NCBI GenBank assembly: GCA_041399205.1
Contig: JAWKTK010000003.1
Location: 62,001 to 126,000 of the forward strand
Reading direction: 5' to 3'
Source of the DNA: JAGQOZ01 sp041399205
GTDB lineage: Bacteria; Planctomycetota; Planctomycetia; Pirellulales; Pirellulaceae
DNA: 64,000 bases
Part shown: positions 27,859 to 37,900 of the stretch, piece after piece
Position numbering within the stretch: the first letter of the stretch is position 1
Layout: every line of letters starts with the position of its first letter
Program-made: the position numbers and the translations under genes
The notes under the pieces: model-generated
The model's database searches: none
The model's input: only the letters and a program-made list of their open reading frames with translations
Told to the model about the DNA's origin: nothing

Positions 27859-28914
27859 GTTAATGCCCTCGGTCTATGCGAACGGCATCATCTGGCTGAC
27901 GTCTGCGGTAGATGACGGCAAGTCATTGCGTTTGCTGGGCTACCGCCTGGACGACGGTCAACAAGTGCACGACATTGAAGTCTTTGCCAACAGCGAACCA
28001 AAATCGATTCACAAAAAGAACAGCCACGCCTCGCCTACTCCGGTGATTGACCAAGGACGTATCTTCGTTCACTTCGGCACGTACGGAACCGCTTGCGTAA
28101 CCACGGACGGCAAGATTCAGTGGAAGACCAAGTTCGACTACGAACCGATGCACGGTCCCGGTGGTTCGCCCATTGTTTACCAGAACTTGTTGATTCTGGC
28201 GTGCGATGGTACCGACGTGCAATTTCTGGTGGCAGTGGACAAGCGAACTGAAAAAGAAGTGTGGCGAACCAAGCGAACGCACGCCAGTGAAGAACGATTG
28301 TCCGAGCGAAAATGCCGCCAATGGCCTTTTCTACTCCGCTCTGATTCAGCAAGACGGCGTGCCGCAAGTTATTTCCGCCGGAGGCGATCACGTGGCGGCG
28401 TACCATGCTGAAACAGGCCAGGAGATTTGGTTCAGTCGTTACGACGGCTATTCCGTGGTACCTCGGCCAGTAATTGGCAAGGGGCATGTGTTTGTTTCGT
28501 CCAGCTATGACGGGCCGGTGTTTTACGCGATTCGGTTGGGCGGACAAGGTGATGTCACCGGATTCGCATGTCGCGTGGACATTGGAAAAAGGCCCGCACA
28601 ATCCTTCCGCGATTGTGGTTGGCAATGAAGTTTACGTGGTGAATGACAAGGGAATTGCCACGTGTCTGGATATCGCTTCCGGCAAAGAACATTGGCAAAA
28701 GCGGTTGGGCGGCAACTTTTCCGCATCGCCGTTATATGCCGACGGCAAGTTGTATTTCTTGAACGAAGAAGGCGAAACAACCATCCTTCGACCTGGCACA
28801 ACCTACGATGAAATCGCCGTTTCGTTGAACGAACGCACGTTGGCGTCCATCGCGCCGCTGGACGGTGGTTTGCTGATTCGCGGCGAAACGCATCTGTTCC
28901 GAATTGGAAAATGA
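27659..28914 (+). pseudogene. PQQ-binding-like beta-propeller protein, frameshifted
   Basis: This is a secreted protein of the planctomycete PQQ-like family. It begins MMCTFGFRWCWFGF with a signal peptide ending near SAVRS, then EVAWTEFRGPTGQGIYV and LPTSW, the family's N-terminal block. A-run expansion at about 27822 breaks S-E-N-V-A-W-K-V-D-V. Blade motifs follow: GYRLDDGQQVHD, HASPTPVIDQGRIFVHFG, GPGGSPIVYQNLLILACDG, VISAGGDHVAAYHAETGQE, KGHVFVSSSYDGP, VVNDKGIATCLDIASGKEHW and SASPLYADGKLYFLNEEG. The stop is at 28914. Shifts fall near 27822, 27862, 28310 and 28550. Enzyme activity is unlikely to be predictable; many members are structural. Confidence 0.75.
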
Positions 28915-28978
28915 GATCGGAACGGCGCGAACGCTCGTCCCTGCTCGCCGCGTCAGTTTTGAAGTTACGCTATTTTCA

Positions 28979-29034
28979 TAGCCCGACACGTAAGTGAGGG
29001 GAAATTGAGCAATCCTGAAATCCCTCGCTGACGC
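28979..29034. repeat. Dispersed intergenic repeat, copy 1
   Basis: It starts TAGCCCGACACGTAAGTGAG and ends in CCCTCGCTGACGC. The two ends pair imperfectly (GTAAGTGAGGG with CCCTCGCTGAC), so it can form a hairpin. Copies at 29057-29119 and 62612-62676 share the order and length (about 56-65 bases). It lies after the PQQ gene stop. Confidence 0.75.
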
Positions 29035-29056
29035 TTTTTGAATTTGCGTTTTTTCC

Positions 29057-29119
29057 TAGCCCGAAACGTAAGTGAGGGAAAATTGAACGCTTCTGAAGTC
29101 CCTCGCTGACGCGTCGGCC
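29057..29119. repeat. Dispersed intergenic repeat, copy 2
   Basis: It starts TAGCCCGAAACGTAAGTGAG and ends CCTCGCTGACGCGTCGGCC. It is a direct repeat of copy 1, 23 bases further on, and it too can fold back on itself. Together the two copies fill the stretch between two convergent genes (28915-29187). Confidence 0.75.
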
Positions 29120-29187
29120 GATAGCAACTGCCGGAAATACACGGCAACTTCAAGACCTGTCGGGCTAAGCGATTGCTACAGCAAACG

Positions 29188-30764
29188 CTATCGCTGCGGG
29201 TTTGAAATCCGAGTTTGTGTGGTCATGCGGTTATGTTGTGTTTGCTGTTCGGCCGATAGCCGCTGCAGGAATTCTCGAGTTGGTTGGTTCAGCACAATCA
29301 CTTGGCTGTTGCCGGTCGGGTCGGACTTGGATCGAACAATACAGACCACTTCCGACACGTCCGCGCTGGAGGGGAGTTGCGAGGACGAGTCTCGTTGAAT
29401 TGCTTCGGTGTCTGCCGCGAAACGATCTGGTTCGCTGCGTTCCCTTCGCCGGTCGTTTGGTAACGGTCGATTTATCGGCGAATCGGTCGCTTGGTTCGCA
29501 CGAATGTCGTCGTCTTGTCGCTGATAAACGAATGACAAGTTGGCGTCATCCAGATGAGCGTAGATGGACGGCAAGTGACCGTACAGTCCTTCGTCCATTT
29601 CTAAGTCCGCTGCCTGGCAGACGCCGACCAGCATGCCGTTGCGGTTAAACAATCCGCCGCCGCTGCGACCGTCCACCGGCTTGCCGGAAAACCACCAAAT
29701 TTTGCCGGAGGCCTGACGTAACGATTTACATCCAGAATTCTGCCGTTCGCGATGGTAGGTTCGCTGCCGTGATTGCAACCGACGCTAAAGACGTCTTCAT
29801 TGCGGAAACTTGATACGAAGTCGGGCGCGACGCGAATCGGCTGAACTGTGAACCCAGTCGAACCGACACCAATGCCAAGTCATGCCCGAAATCGTGTTAG
29901 CCACATCACGGCCGAACGCGTTACGTCCTGGTGCAGCATCGAATAGCCGTATTGCGTCCTGCCGCTGCATCACGTTGAGTCGCAGGCTGGCCAGTTCTTC
30001 TTAGCGTGTCCGCTGACCGCGCATGGCAACGTAGGTGTTCCGACAACTCACTGTCGAGGTGGCCTGCGCATGGCCAATTCTTCCGCGGGCAAGACCGTGT
30101 TGCGTTCATCTTGGCCTCGTACCGTCATTCGACGCGTCGTCGTCCTGCCGTGGTTCTGACCAGCGCCTGATTGCAGATTCGATCGCGAAACAGCTCGAGA
30201 ACTCGGTAGAGCTCGGCCTTCCGATGTACTTCGCGGTAGTGGTGCATTGCCTGCCAACGAGTTGTCAGCGGAAATCGATGCTCGATAACGTCCACTTCTC
30301 GGCGCATTGGACGCTTGTGAGGAAGCGAAATCGTCGTTCGCACCGGCAGTTGTCGATCGGCCGATCGACGCCATTTCGGGCGCACGCGTAGCCAGTGTTG
30401 CAGGGGCGCGTCGAGACGCGGCTGCTGGTTCGGCAAAATCGCTGCGACGCGAATTCGGTTGAGCTCCGGCCTTGTCCAGCATTTGTTGCAGCTGTTCCAA
30501 CGTGGTACCGCTGACAAAGCGACCGACTTCGCGACCACGGCGACGCATGACAAAGCACGGCAAAGCGTTTGGATCGTGGAAGGATGAGCCATCGGGGCGA
30601 TCATCGACGTTGATGTCGTGTACCGTGTAGCCGGCCTGTGCCACAAGCTGAACAAAGGGGTCCGTCTGTTTACAAGCGTGACACCATGGTGCGGTGAAGT
30701 GGACCAACTGGACGTCGCCGGGTGCTCCCAGCGCGGCCACCATCAAAAGAAGAGCCTGAATCAC
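29188..30764 (-). pseudogene. Thioredoxin-like / trypsin-like serine protease, frameshifted
   Basis: The start is GTG at 30764, chosen because GGAGGA lies seven bases upstream; a signal-like stretch IQALLLMVAALGAPG follows. A thioredoxin-type domain has the WCHAC redox motif (FTAPWCHACKQTDPFV) and GYTVHDINVDDRPD. A long Ser/Arg-rich linker leads to a trypsin-like domain whose His/Asp part (about 29750-30050) is broken by indels. The active-site serine motif VDGRSGGGLFNRNGMLVGVC and DEGLYGHLPSIYAHLD are intact in the 29188-29778 frame. Thioredoxin plus trypsin fusions are seen in planctomycetes. The role, perhaps envelope quality control, is inferred. At least two or three indels are needed between 29700 and 30050. 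Confidence 0.68.
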
Positions 30765-31300
30765 TGTATCTTCCTCCATGAAACTGACTGTCAGCCGCCA
30801 AGCTGACAACCGGGACCACCATTCATTGGTGATCCAACGCTGAGTTGAAAACCGACGACACCGGTTGGAATCAGCTCGAGTAGAACAACGTGGCTCGCGG
30901 AATTGCGGGTTCAGGGCAAGCCTGTTGGTCGTCCGCGTATATTCCGTGAATTTGAATTATTTACAACCCCAATCCGTATTGAGCTCAAGCCAAACACTGC
31001 TGGCAACCGACGGCGAGATCGATCTTTTCTTCGCGAAAAACGAATTTTCCAGGCAAATTCGATCGAACCGCGCTGCCGCCGGTGCTGTCCGTTTTTCCAA
31101 CCGCGCTGGCCTCTGGTTCGAATCTAGCGAACTCCGTGCCAATGCCGAAAACGATTTGCCATCGCAGCAGTGATAGCAGTGCGATGTCGTGCCGTGGTCA
31201 ACGTTCCACTCCCAGCGAAGCCGGCTTTCGACTAGAATGCTCGACTTTCCCTTTCGCCAAGCCACTGAAGCTGCAGAATGATGGACACAAAGGAATTGCC
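30765..31300. other. Intergenic region before metG, no recognised gene
   Basis: This ~530-base divergent region separates the thioredoxin-trypsin gene from metG. I see no conserved protein, RNA gene or repeat. Short plus-strand frames (30865-31173) have no ribosome site. The metG ribosome site is at its right end. Confidence 0.6.
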
Positions 31301-33375
31301 ATGAGCAATCGCAGAATTCTGGTCACCGCCGCTCTTCCTTACGCCAACGGTCCGATCCACATTGGTCACTTGGTGGAATACATTCAGACAGACATCTGGG
31401 TTCGCTTTCAGCGACTGCGAGGCCATCGTTGCATTTACATCTGTGCAGACGACACACATGGAACGGCGGTGATGATTCGCGCTCGAGCGGAAGGTCGGAG
31501 CGAAGAAGCGTTGATTGCCGAAATGCAGCAACTGCACGAAACCGACTTTGCCGGCTTCGGCATTTCGTTTGACAACTACGGCAGCACCAACAGCGTTGAA
31601 AATCGTCAGCTGTGCGGCGAATTCTGGCAAGCGATTCGCCAAGCAGGCTTGGTCAAAGAAAAGGAAGTAGAACAGCTGTTCGATACGCAACAAGGCACGT
31701 TCTTGGCGGATCGATTTGTACGAGGCACCTGTCCGAATCCAGCGTGCCATGCGACCAATCAGCCGGGCGATAACTGCAGTGTTTGCGGCAGCACTTACAC
31801 ACCGGCCGAATTGATCGATCCTGTCAGTACGCTGTCCGGAACGAAACCGGAAATCCGTTCCGCAGCCCATCTGTTCATCGAATTGGAACAGCTACACGAA
31901 TTCTTGGACCAGTGGACGCAGTCAGGCGATCACTTGCAGCCAGAAACAGCCAACTATTTACGAGGCCATTTCTTGGGTGACAAGAATTCTTTGGAAGGTG
32001 CTAAGGAGCTAAAGGATTGGGATATTTCTCGTCCCGCACCCTATTTCGGTTTTGAAATTCCGGATAGTCCCGGCAATTTTTGGTACGTCTGGTTCGACGC
32101 CCCGATTGGCTACTTGGCGTCGACGTTGCAATGGTGCCAGAAGCACAATGAAGATTTTGACCTGTGGTGGAAAAACGCCGACACGGAGATTCATCACTTC
32201 ATTGGCAAGGATATCACGTATTTTCACACACTGTTTTGGCCCGGGATGTTGCACGCCGCCAAGTTGAATCTGCCGACCAAAGTACATATCCACGGTTTCT
32301 TGACGGTGGGTGGTGAAAAGATGTCCAAGAGCCAAGGGACGTTTGTCAAAGCAGCCACTTATTTGCAACACTTGGATCCGGCTTACTTGCGTTACTACTA
32401 CGCTTGTAAACTGGGTCCTCGTACGGACGATCTGGATTTGAATTTGGAGGAATTCCAGGCCAAGGTCAATTCGGACTTGGTGGGGAAGGTGGTCAACCTG
32501 GCTTCGCGAACCGCTAAATTCGTGCAACAGCAAACGTTGTCGGCTACGTATCCGGATGACGGTGGTTTGTTCGCAGCGGCAGCCAAGGCGGGCGAAGCGA
32601 TTGCCGATGCGTATGAAAAGTGTGAATACAATCGCGCCATGCGGTTGATCATGGAGTTGGCGGATCGAGCGAACCCGTTTGTCGAAGCAAGCGAACCGTG
32701 GGTGCTGAAGAAGGATCCGGCGCAGGCCGAACGATTACGAGATGTCTGTACGATTGCGCTGAATCTGTTTCGCCAGATTGCCATTTACTTGGCACCAGTG
32801 CTACCCAAGCTGGCGGAAATGACAGGCGAACTACTAAACGATCCGATTACGTCTTGGGATCAAGCGCAAACACCGCTGACTGGTACGCCCGTCAACAAAT
32901 TTACTCACCTCTTACAGCGCGTAGACGCGAAGAAAGTAGAAGCGATGATTGAAGAGAGCAAAGAAGAAATGACTTCGAATGATGCAGCCGCCAACAGTAC
33001 CGATAGTGATCAGCCGCTAAAGGATGAACCGCTATGCGAACAAATCACATTTGATGATTTCGCCAAGGTCGATTTGCGAGTGGCCAGAGTGCTAAACGCG
33101 GAAGAAGTCCCGGAGGCGGCAAGCTATTAAAGCTAACGTTGGGTTTGGGCGGCGAAGAGACTCGGCAAGTCTTTGCCGGCATCAAGAAGGCTTACCAGCC
33201 CGAGCAATTGGTTGGCCGTTTGGTGATCATGGTAGCTAACTTGGCTCCGCGTCAGATGAAGTTTGGTCTCAGCGAAGGGATGGTGGTCGCCGCTGGTCCA
33301 GGCGATGCGGATGTCTTTCTGCTATCCATTGACGAAGGCGCGTGCCGGGGCAACGCGTACATTAGGTTCGCTTGA
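31301..33375 (+). CDS. metG: Methionyl-tRNA synthetase with C-terminal tRNA-binding domain, one frameshift
   Basis: The enzyme charges tRNA-Met. The class I motif HIGH is at residues 20-23 (ALPYANGPIHIGHL) and KMSKS at 340-344. A zinc knuckle (CPNPACHATNQPGDNCSVCG) marks the MetG1 type. After the anticodon-binding helices comes a Ser/Asp linker and an OB-fold tRNA-binding domain (TFDDFAKVDLRVARVLNAEE). The frame breaks at about 33115: the first frame ends in EEVPEAASY, while the next frame continues G-G-K-L-L-K-L-T-L, then LVIMVANLAPRQMKFGLSEG to 33375. One missing base in the GGAGGCGG run explains it. The ATG at 31301 follows AAAGGA. Since the gene is essential, a sequence error is likely. 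Confidence 0.92.
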
Positions 33376-33406
33376 TTGTAAACGTCGTTGATTGCGTCTA
33401 TCACGA

Positions 33407-33443
33407 AAAACGGCAAGTGACGCCCTGTGTCACTTGCCGTTTT
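33407..33443. terminator. Bidirectional intrinsic terminator between metG and the chemotaxis operon
   Basis: AAAACGGCAAGTGAC pairs exactly with GTCACTTGCCGTTTT around a 7-base loop. The T-run on one strand and A-run on the other let it end both the plus-strand metG transcript and the minus-strand chemotaxis operon. Confidence 0.9.
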
Positions 33444-33480
33444 GCGCTTGCCGCGCAAGCGATCCTTCGAAGCAATCGAA

Positions 33481-33954
33481 TTAGAATGCAACCAGCGATA
33501 CCACACCGGAACCGTAACGAGGTACTTTGACGTCGAACGACGCGTGTTGTGTGATTTCGGCCAGTTTGGCGGGCACTTCGCCCAAGTTGAGGATTTCGCC
33601 CAAGACCAGATGCTTGTCCGAAGTTTCAGCAAACAAATTGACGCAGATGTTCAGGACTTCATTCAGGTTAGCCATGACGTTTCCGGGGATTTCACCGTCT
33701 TTGATGGCGTCCTTCACCACGCCGGGAGGAATCATGGTCAGAGCCGCGCCGGTTGAATTGGAAAATGCCAAGTCACAAACGAGTGCTCGTTGAGGTTCGC
33801 CCGAATCATCGACATAAAATGCGGCGATCGACTTACTGAGATCGCTGACGGGAGCGTCGCTTTCGGTGACTTCGAGGCCCGAACCGAAAAGTCCCAGGAA
33901 TAATTCTTGGACGTAGGCCTTGTCGGGAAATGGAGCGGTGGAGGTAGTAGACAT
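33481..33954 (-). CDS. Last gene of the chemotaxis operon, possible CheX/CheC-like protein
   Basis: This is a 157-residue soluble protein of unrecognised family. The middle carries an N-L-N-E-V-L-N stretch with an ExxN pattern (near residues 95-101) like that of CheX/CheC phosphatases, but the flanking Gly-Asn of that family is absent, so the assignment is only an inference. It starts 18 bases after the cheY gene stop and is followed by the terminator, so it is transcribed with the chemotaxis genes. Confidence 0.7.
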   Translation of the reverse strand: MSTTSTAPFPDKAYVQELFLGLFGSGLEVTESDAPVSDLSKSIAAFYVDDSGEPQRALVCDLAFSNSTGAALTMIPPGVVKDAIKDGEIPGNVMANLNEVLNICVNLFAETSDKHLVLGEILNLGEVPAKLAEITQHASFDVKVPRYGSGVVSLVAF

Positions 33955-33972
33955 GGGATGGGTTCCTTCAGG

Positions 33973-34335
33973 TTAGGCAAGAATGGGTGTTAGTACATCA
34001 CCGAACTTCTGAGCGGTAAATGGTTTGGTCACAATAAACTTAGCGCCAGCTTCACTGGCAATATTGGCAATATCTTCACCGCTTTCCGAAGTGATAAAGC
34101 CGAAGGGCGTTTCATTCCCGTCCGCTCGCAACTTCTTCAGCAGATCAATCCCCTTCATTTCGGGCATGTTCCAATCTGACAAAATCAGACCGGGACGTTC
34201 CTTGGCGATGACTTCCAACGCCTCTACTCCGCTGGACGCTTCCAGCGTGACACAGTCATCAAAACCGGCTTGTTTTAGAGTGCGAATGACAATCATTCGC
34301 ATGGCCTTGCTATCATCTACAACTAGAATCTTCAT
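33973..34335 (-). CDS. cheY: CheY-like response regulator (second copy in operon)
   Basis: This is a stand-alone receiver domain of 120 residues. The acidic pocket is Asp7/Asp8, the phosphorylated residue is Asp54 (LSDWNMPE), the conserved Thr is at about 82 (FITSES) and Lys104 precedes Pro105. It should carry the signal from CheA to the motor, or act as a phosphate sink for the other CheY at 37901. It sits between cheX (67-base gap) and the unknown last gene (18-base gap). Confidence 0.92.
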   Translation of the reverse strand: MKILVVDDSKAMRMIVIRTLKQAGFDDCVTLEASSGVEALEVIAKERPGLILSDWNMPEMKGIDLLKKLRADGNETPFGFITSESGEDIANIASEAGAKFIVTKPFTAQKFGDVLTPILA

Positions 34336-34402
34336 GGTTATACTTTCGCAGTCTTAAAGGATCGATGGTCTCGTTTCTGATTTGTCGCTGGAAGGTACAA
34401 AG

Positions 34403-34831
34403 CTAAGAATGCTTCAACAGAACTTGCAGTACTCCGTTGTCCAAGTCAAATGTTGCCTTGGCAATCGGTTCCGTTTCCACGGTGACATTGGATGGGGATT
34501 CGATGGATGGTAGTGACAATTCGCAGTCACCGCCCAGGATGCCTTTCACGTTGCCGCCAATCATGTTGGCCACTTCGGAAACCGCGTCTTCAATTTCGCC
34601 AGCCGCAACTTCGCTTGGGTCCATGCAGAACATGGTAGCAGCAAGGCATCGAGCGGCTTCGGGCGAAGCGACGACTTCAATGGTTCGATTCCATTGGCCC
34701 GAGATACAAACCTTGGATGTCAGCTGCGTTTCCGACGAAGCAGGCGAAGGGGAAGGCGTGATGTCCAGCCCTAACATGGCCTGGCAGACGTTTCGAGTTA
34801 GCTCGGCCAATTGTTCGCTGTCAATGTTCAT
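34403..34831 (-). CDS. cheX: CheX-type chemotaxis phosphatase
   Basis: CheX dephosphorylates CheY-P. The family core EIEDAVSEVANMIGGNVKGI contains the catalytic ExxN pair (E-V-A-N) and the following Gly-Gly-Asn. The protein is 142 residues long, close to the family norm. The stop of cheR is 13 bases upstream. CheX is the only clear CheY phosphatase in the operon, since no CheZ is seen. Confidence 0.85.
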   Translation of the reverse strand: MNIDSEQLAELTRNVCQAMLGLDITPSPSPASSETQLTSKVCISGQWNRTIEVVASPEAARCLAATMFCMDPSEVAAGEIEDAVSEVANMIGGNVKGILGGDCELSLPSIESPSNVTVETEPIAKATFDLDNGVLQVLLKHS

Positions 34832-34844
34832 GTTCTCTCTCTTG

Positions 34845-35663
34845 CTACTGAGGTCGATAACAGACAGTTCCGGCCACGGCGTGTCGCGTGAACGGAGTGT
34901 TGAGGTTCAAAATAGTTTCGCCGCCACCAAGCAGCACGTATGCATCGGACGCCACCGTCTTCCTAAGCCGCCGCAGAATGTCTTCCTTGGTCGGGTTACT
35001 GAAGTAGATCATTACATTTCGAATGAACACGATGTCAAACTTGGGCAGCGTGGGCCACGGCTTGGTCAAATTCATCTTGCGAAATTCCAGCAACTGCCGC
35101 AGTTCCGGTTTGATTTGCCAGTTCATGCCGTCGCGATCAAAGAATCGCACCAAGTACTTGGCCGGCAAGCCTCGATTCACCTCGAACTGCGAATAGAGTC
35201 CATTTTTGGCTTTCTGGAGAATGGCATCCGATAGATCCGACGCCATGATCTTCACGTCCCACGTACTGAGTTCCGGAAAATGGTCTCGTAGACACATCGC
35301 AACGCTGTACGGTTCTTGGCCGCTGCTGCAGGCAGCACACCAAATGGATAGTTTCTTTTCAGACTGCCGCGATTGCAGCAGCTCCGGAACGATAGTGGAA
35401 CGTAGTAATTCGTAGGGATGTTGGTCGCGAAAGAAAAACGTCTCATTGATGGTCATCGCCTCCACCACTCGGCTTTCCAGCTTGGGCTGCCGACCAGTTC
35501 GCAATTCGCGAACCAGCGTTTCAACCGTCGCCAAGCCCTCGCTTTCCGCGACGGGTCGCAACCGAGATTCCAAGAGGTATCCCTGTTCGGACGAAATAAC
35601 GTTTCCCGAGACGTTCGCAACAACGTCACAAAGAAACGCGATATCCGATTCCATCAATGCCAT
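34845..35663 (-). CDS. cheR: Chemotaxis protein methyltransferase
   Basis: CheR methylates receptor glutamates using S-adenosylmethionine. The N-terminal helical domain is followed by the SAM-binding motif IWCAACSSGQEPYSVAM. The TINETFFFRD motif and NVMIYFSNPTKEDILRRL are standard. Length (272 residues) is normal, and the gene ends with ...GTVCYRPQ. It starts 2 bases beyond the cheB stop, so translation is probably coupled. A hairpin (GGCTCCCG/CGGGAGCC at 35669-35690) lies in the end of cheB just before it. Confidence 0.94.
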   Translation of the reverse strand: MALMESDIAFLCDVVANVSGNVISSEQGYLLESRLRPVAESEGLATVETLVRELRTGRQPKLESRVVEAMTINETFFFRDQHPYELLRSTIVPELLQSRQSEKKLSIWCAACSSGQEPYSVAMCLRDHFPELSTWDVKIMASDLSDAILQKAKNGLYSQFEVNRGLPAKYLVRFFDRDGMNWQIKPELRQLLEFRKMNLTKPWPTLPKFDIVFIRNVMIYFSNPTKEDILRRLRKTVASDAYVLLGGGETILNLNTPFTRHAVAGTVCYRPQ

Positions 35664-35665
35664 TG

Positions 35666-36862
35666 TTAGGCTCCCGCTTCTACGGGAGCCAGCGGCGAAG
35701 CTCCCGTGCGACGTAATACTTCTTCTGCCAATTCATTAGGGGGAAGAAGCTGGTCTGCCAGCCCGGCATTGGCAACCGCGCCCGGCATTCCCCACACAAC
35801 GCTCGAAACTTGGTCCTGCGCCAAGATGTTTCCGCCGGCAGCGTTAATCGCCTTGGCTCCTGCCAGCCCATCTTTCCCCATGCCCGTCATGACAATGGCT
35901 AACGCGTTACTGCCGAATGCCTCGGCCACCGACCGAAACAATACATCTGCCGATGGTCGGCAAGAATTTTCAGCCGGACCATCGTTTAGCGACATGCGGT
36001 AAGTGACTCCTTGCCGAGCCACCGCCAAATGTCTGCCGCCGGGAGCAATCCAAATGGTGCCCGGTGTAAGCTCATGTCCATCGATGGCTTCTTTAACATC
36101 TAGGTTGCACGCTTGGTCAAGTCGATTGGCTAACAGCTGCGTGAAGACCGGAGGCATATGTTGCGCTATCACGATCGGCACGGAAAAATTGCTGGGCAGC
36201 ATTCGTACAAAATCGGATAGCGCATCGGGCCCTCCGGTGGAAACCCCGATTGCCACAATCAATGGAGGCCGACGGCTGCCGGTCCGATTCGAAGTTGTGT
36301 TGGAAGCCGAGTTGGGCGGTGTCGAACCGAGTGTCTTGGCAGGGGGCGTTAGTTCTCGCGCCGTGGCAGCGGTCCCCGGCTTCGCTCCGGCCGACGCAAC
36401 CGTGTTCTTCGAAACTGCCGATCTGGTCGGATTCTCCAGGGCCATCTGATAGCGAGTGCCCCAGTCGATGATCTTCGGAATCAGAATTTCTTGAATGTGC
36501 TTGATGGCTTCCGAAACGTGGCCGGTTCCCATCGGCTTGGTGACGTAGTCGTTGGCGCCGTTGGCCAAGGCGTCGAGCGTTGCTTCGCCGCCGCGAGTAG
36601 TAATCGAGCTGAACATGATGATGGGAATCTGCGCGTCCATGGAACGAATGACCCCCGCCGCATCCACGCCATCCATGACCGGCATTTCCACGTCCAGCAG
36701 GACGACGTCAGGTTTAGCGCGAGCAAATTCACCAATGGCTTCCGCGCCATTCTTGGCCATGCCAACTACATCGATGCGCGGATCCGCTTGCAAGACGTCA
36801 CCCAGCAGGCGTCTTACTACCGACGAATCGTCCGCAAAGAACACTTTGATTCGAATTGACAT
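35666..36862 (-). CDS. cheB: Chemotaxis glutamate methylesterase/deamidase
   Basis: CheB removes receptor methyl groups. The receiver domain holds Asp11/Asp12, phospho-acceptor Asp57 (LLDVEMPVMDG) and Lys109. A Thr/Ser/Pro linker of ~65 residues follows. The esterase has the triad Ser208 (IGVSTGGPDAL), His235 (VIAQHMP) and Asp331 (MTGMGKDGLAG). The start ATG at 36862 gives MSIRIKVFF; the 41 codons upstream are unlike CheB. The ORF is 398 residues. Confidence 0.94.
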   Translation of the reverse strand: MSIRIKVFFADDSSVVRRLLGDVLQADPRIDVVGMAKNGAEAIGEFARAKPDVVLLDVEMPVMDGVDAAGVIRSMDAQIPIIMFSSITTRGGEATLDALANGANDYVTKPMGTGHVSEAIKHIQEILIPKIIDWGTRYQMALENPTRSAVSKNTVASAGAKPGTAATARELTPPAKTLGSTPPNSASNTTSNRTGSRRPPLIVAIGVSTGGPDALSDFVRMLPSNFSVPIVIAQHMPPVFTQLLANRLDQACNLDVKEAIDGHELTPGTIWIAPGGRHLAVARQGVTYRMSLNDGPAENSCRPSADVLFRSVAEAFGSNALAIVMTGMGKDGLAGAKAINAAGGNILAQDQVSSVVWGMPGAVANAGLADQLLPPNELAEEVLRRTGASPLAPVEAGA

Positions 36863-36920
36863 AGGAACAGCCTTCGTGTTGATTTGGGATTCCGAATGGG
36901 TTTGGTTCAAGCACCACGCA

Positions 36921-37841
36921 CTACGCAAGCAACTCTTGTGCGTCGGCAGCCGCTTGATTGAGGAGTTCGGCAGCGATCGGATCAAACTTTTCGCGAACCT
37001 GGTTCACGCCCGCCTTTTCTAATGACTCAATAAATGGATTGCTCGCCGGATCGTACACCTCCGCTTCGCCATGACGCTGGAAGTGATTGGCCATATGGTC
37101 GGCCACCGCCGTCAACGCCACCAACTTGCTATGTCGATGCGATCGTTCCGGAGTGTGATGGAAGCGAACGATTTCCTGCAGCACGTCCGGCAAACCTTGT
37201 TCGGCGGCAAACCAGGCCCCGATGCTACAGTGATCGCTGCCAATGGCCGCTTCTTCATTCGCCAGATTGTCTTCCGTCTCATTGAAGTCCAACGGATCAA
37301 ATGCGGCAAATTCCTTGGGAAAGGCCACCGCCATCAGAGTTCGCCCAAAGTCGTGCAATAGACCGCCTGTAAACTCTTCTCCGTCAAACTGCAGCTTCAA
37401 TTTGCGGTTCAGATGCAACGCAATCGACGCCGTGGTGACGCTGTGCTGCCACAAGACGTCTCGCACCCATTGTTCTTCCAACGGCATCTTCTTCATGACA
37501 CTGGCCAGACTGGAGGCCACAATCAGATTGCGACACTGACGAAAGCCAACTCGAGCATTCCCTTTTTCTAAACTGGCCGTTGGTTGTCCAGGCGAATACA
37601 GCACACTATTGGCCATGGCCAAGACGCCCGATGCCAAGCTGACATCTTGCTGAATCACGCCGGCAAATTCGTTAATCGTCACTTCTGGGTCGCGCGCCAA
37701 GTCGAGTGCGCGAACCGCGACTTCGGGAAGCATCTTCATGGTTCCCACGGCACCTTTGATTTGACGAATCAAATCCATCGACGGATACCACGTGACCGAA
37801 TCGTTGGCGGAAAGATCCTGTTCTTGCAATTCTGCGGACAT
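36921..37841 (-). CDS. HDOD-domain protein
   Basis: HDOD is an inactive HD-like signalling domain. Typical parts are the VGTMKMLPEVAVRAL start, QQDVSLASGVLAMANS, KGNARVGFRQCRNLIVASS and GGLLHDFGRTLMAVAFP. A DHCSIGAWFAAEQGLP stretch follows as in other HDOD proteins. The length is 306 residues with the start ATG at 37841 (MSAELQEQ). It is set between cheY and cheB, so it belongs to the chemotaxis or a related second-messenger pathway; the exact output is unknown. Confidence 0.88.
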   Translation of the reverse strand: MSAELQEQDLSANDSVTWYPSMDLIRQIKGAVGTMKMLPEVAVRALDLARDPEVTINEFAGVIQQDVSLASGVLAMANSVLYSPGQPTASLEKGNARVGFRQCRNLIVASSLASVMKKMPLEEQWVRDVLWQHSVTTASIALHLNRKLKLQFDGEEFTGGLLHDFGRTLMAVAFPKEFAAFDPLDFNETEDNLANEEAAIGSDHCSIGAWFAAEQGLPDVLQEIVRFHHTPERSHRHSKLVALTAVADHMANHFQRHGEAEVYDPASNPFIESLEKAGVNQVREKFDPIAAELLNQAAADAQELLA

Positions 37842-37900
37842 GATTGGGGCTTTCTGGAGATGATAGATCAATCTACTGTAAGTGGATTTTGGCGAATGGG

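Noticed and set aside
35669..35690. Hairpin GGCTCCCG/CGGGAGCC as terminator between cheB and cheR
   Set aside because: It lies inside the cheB coding end, has no T-run, and the operon clearly continues.
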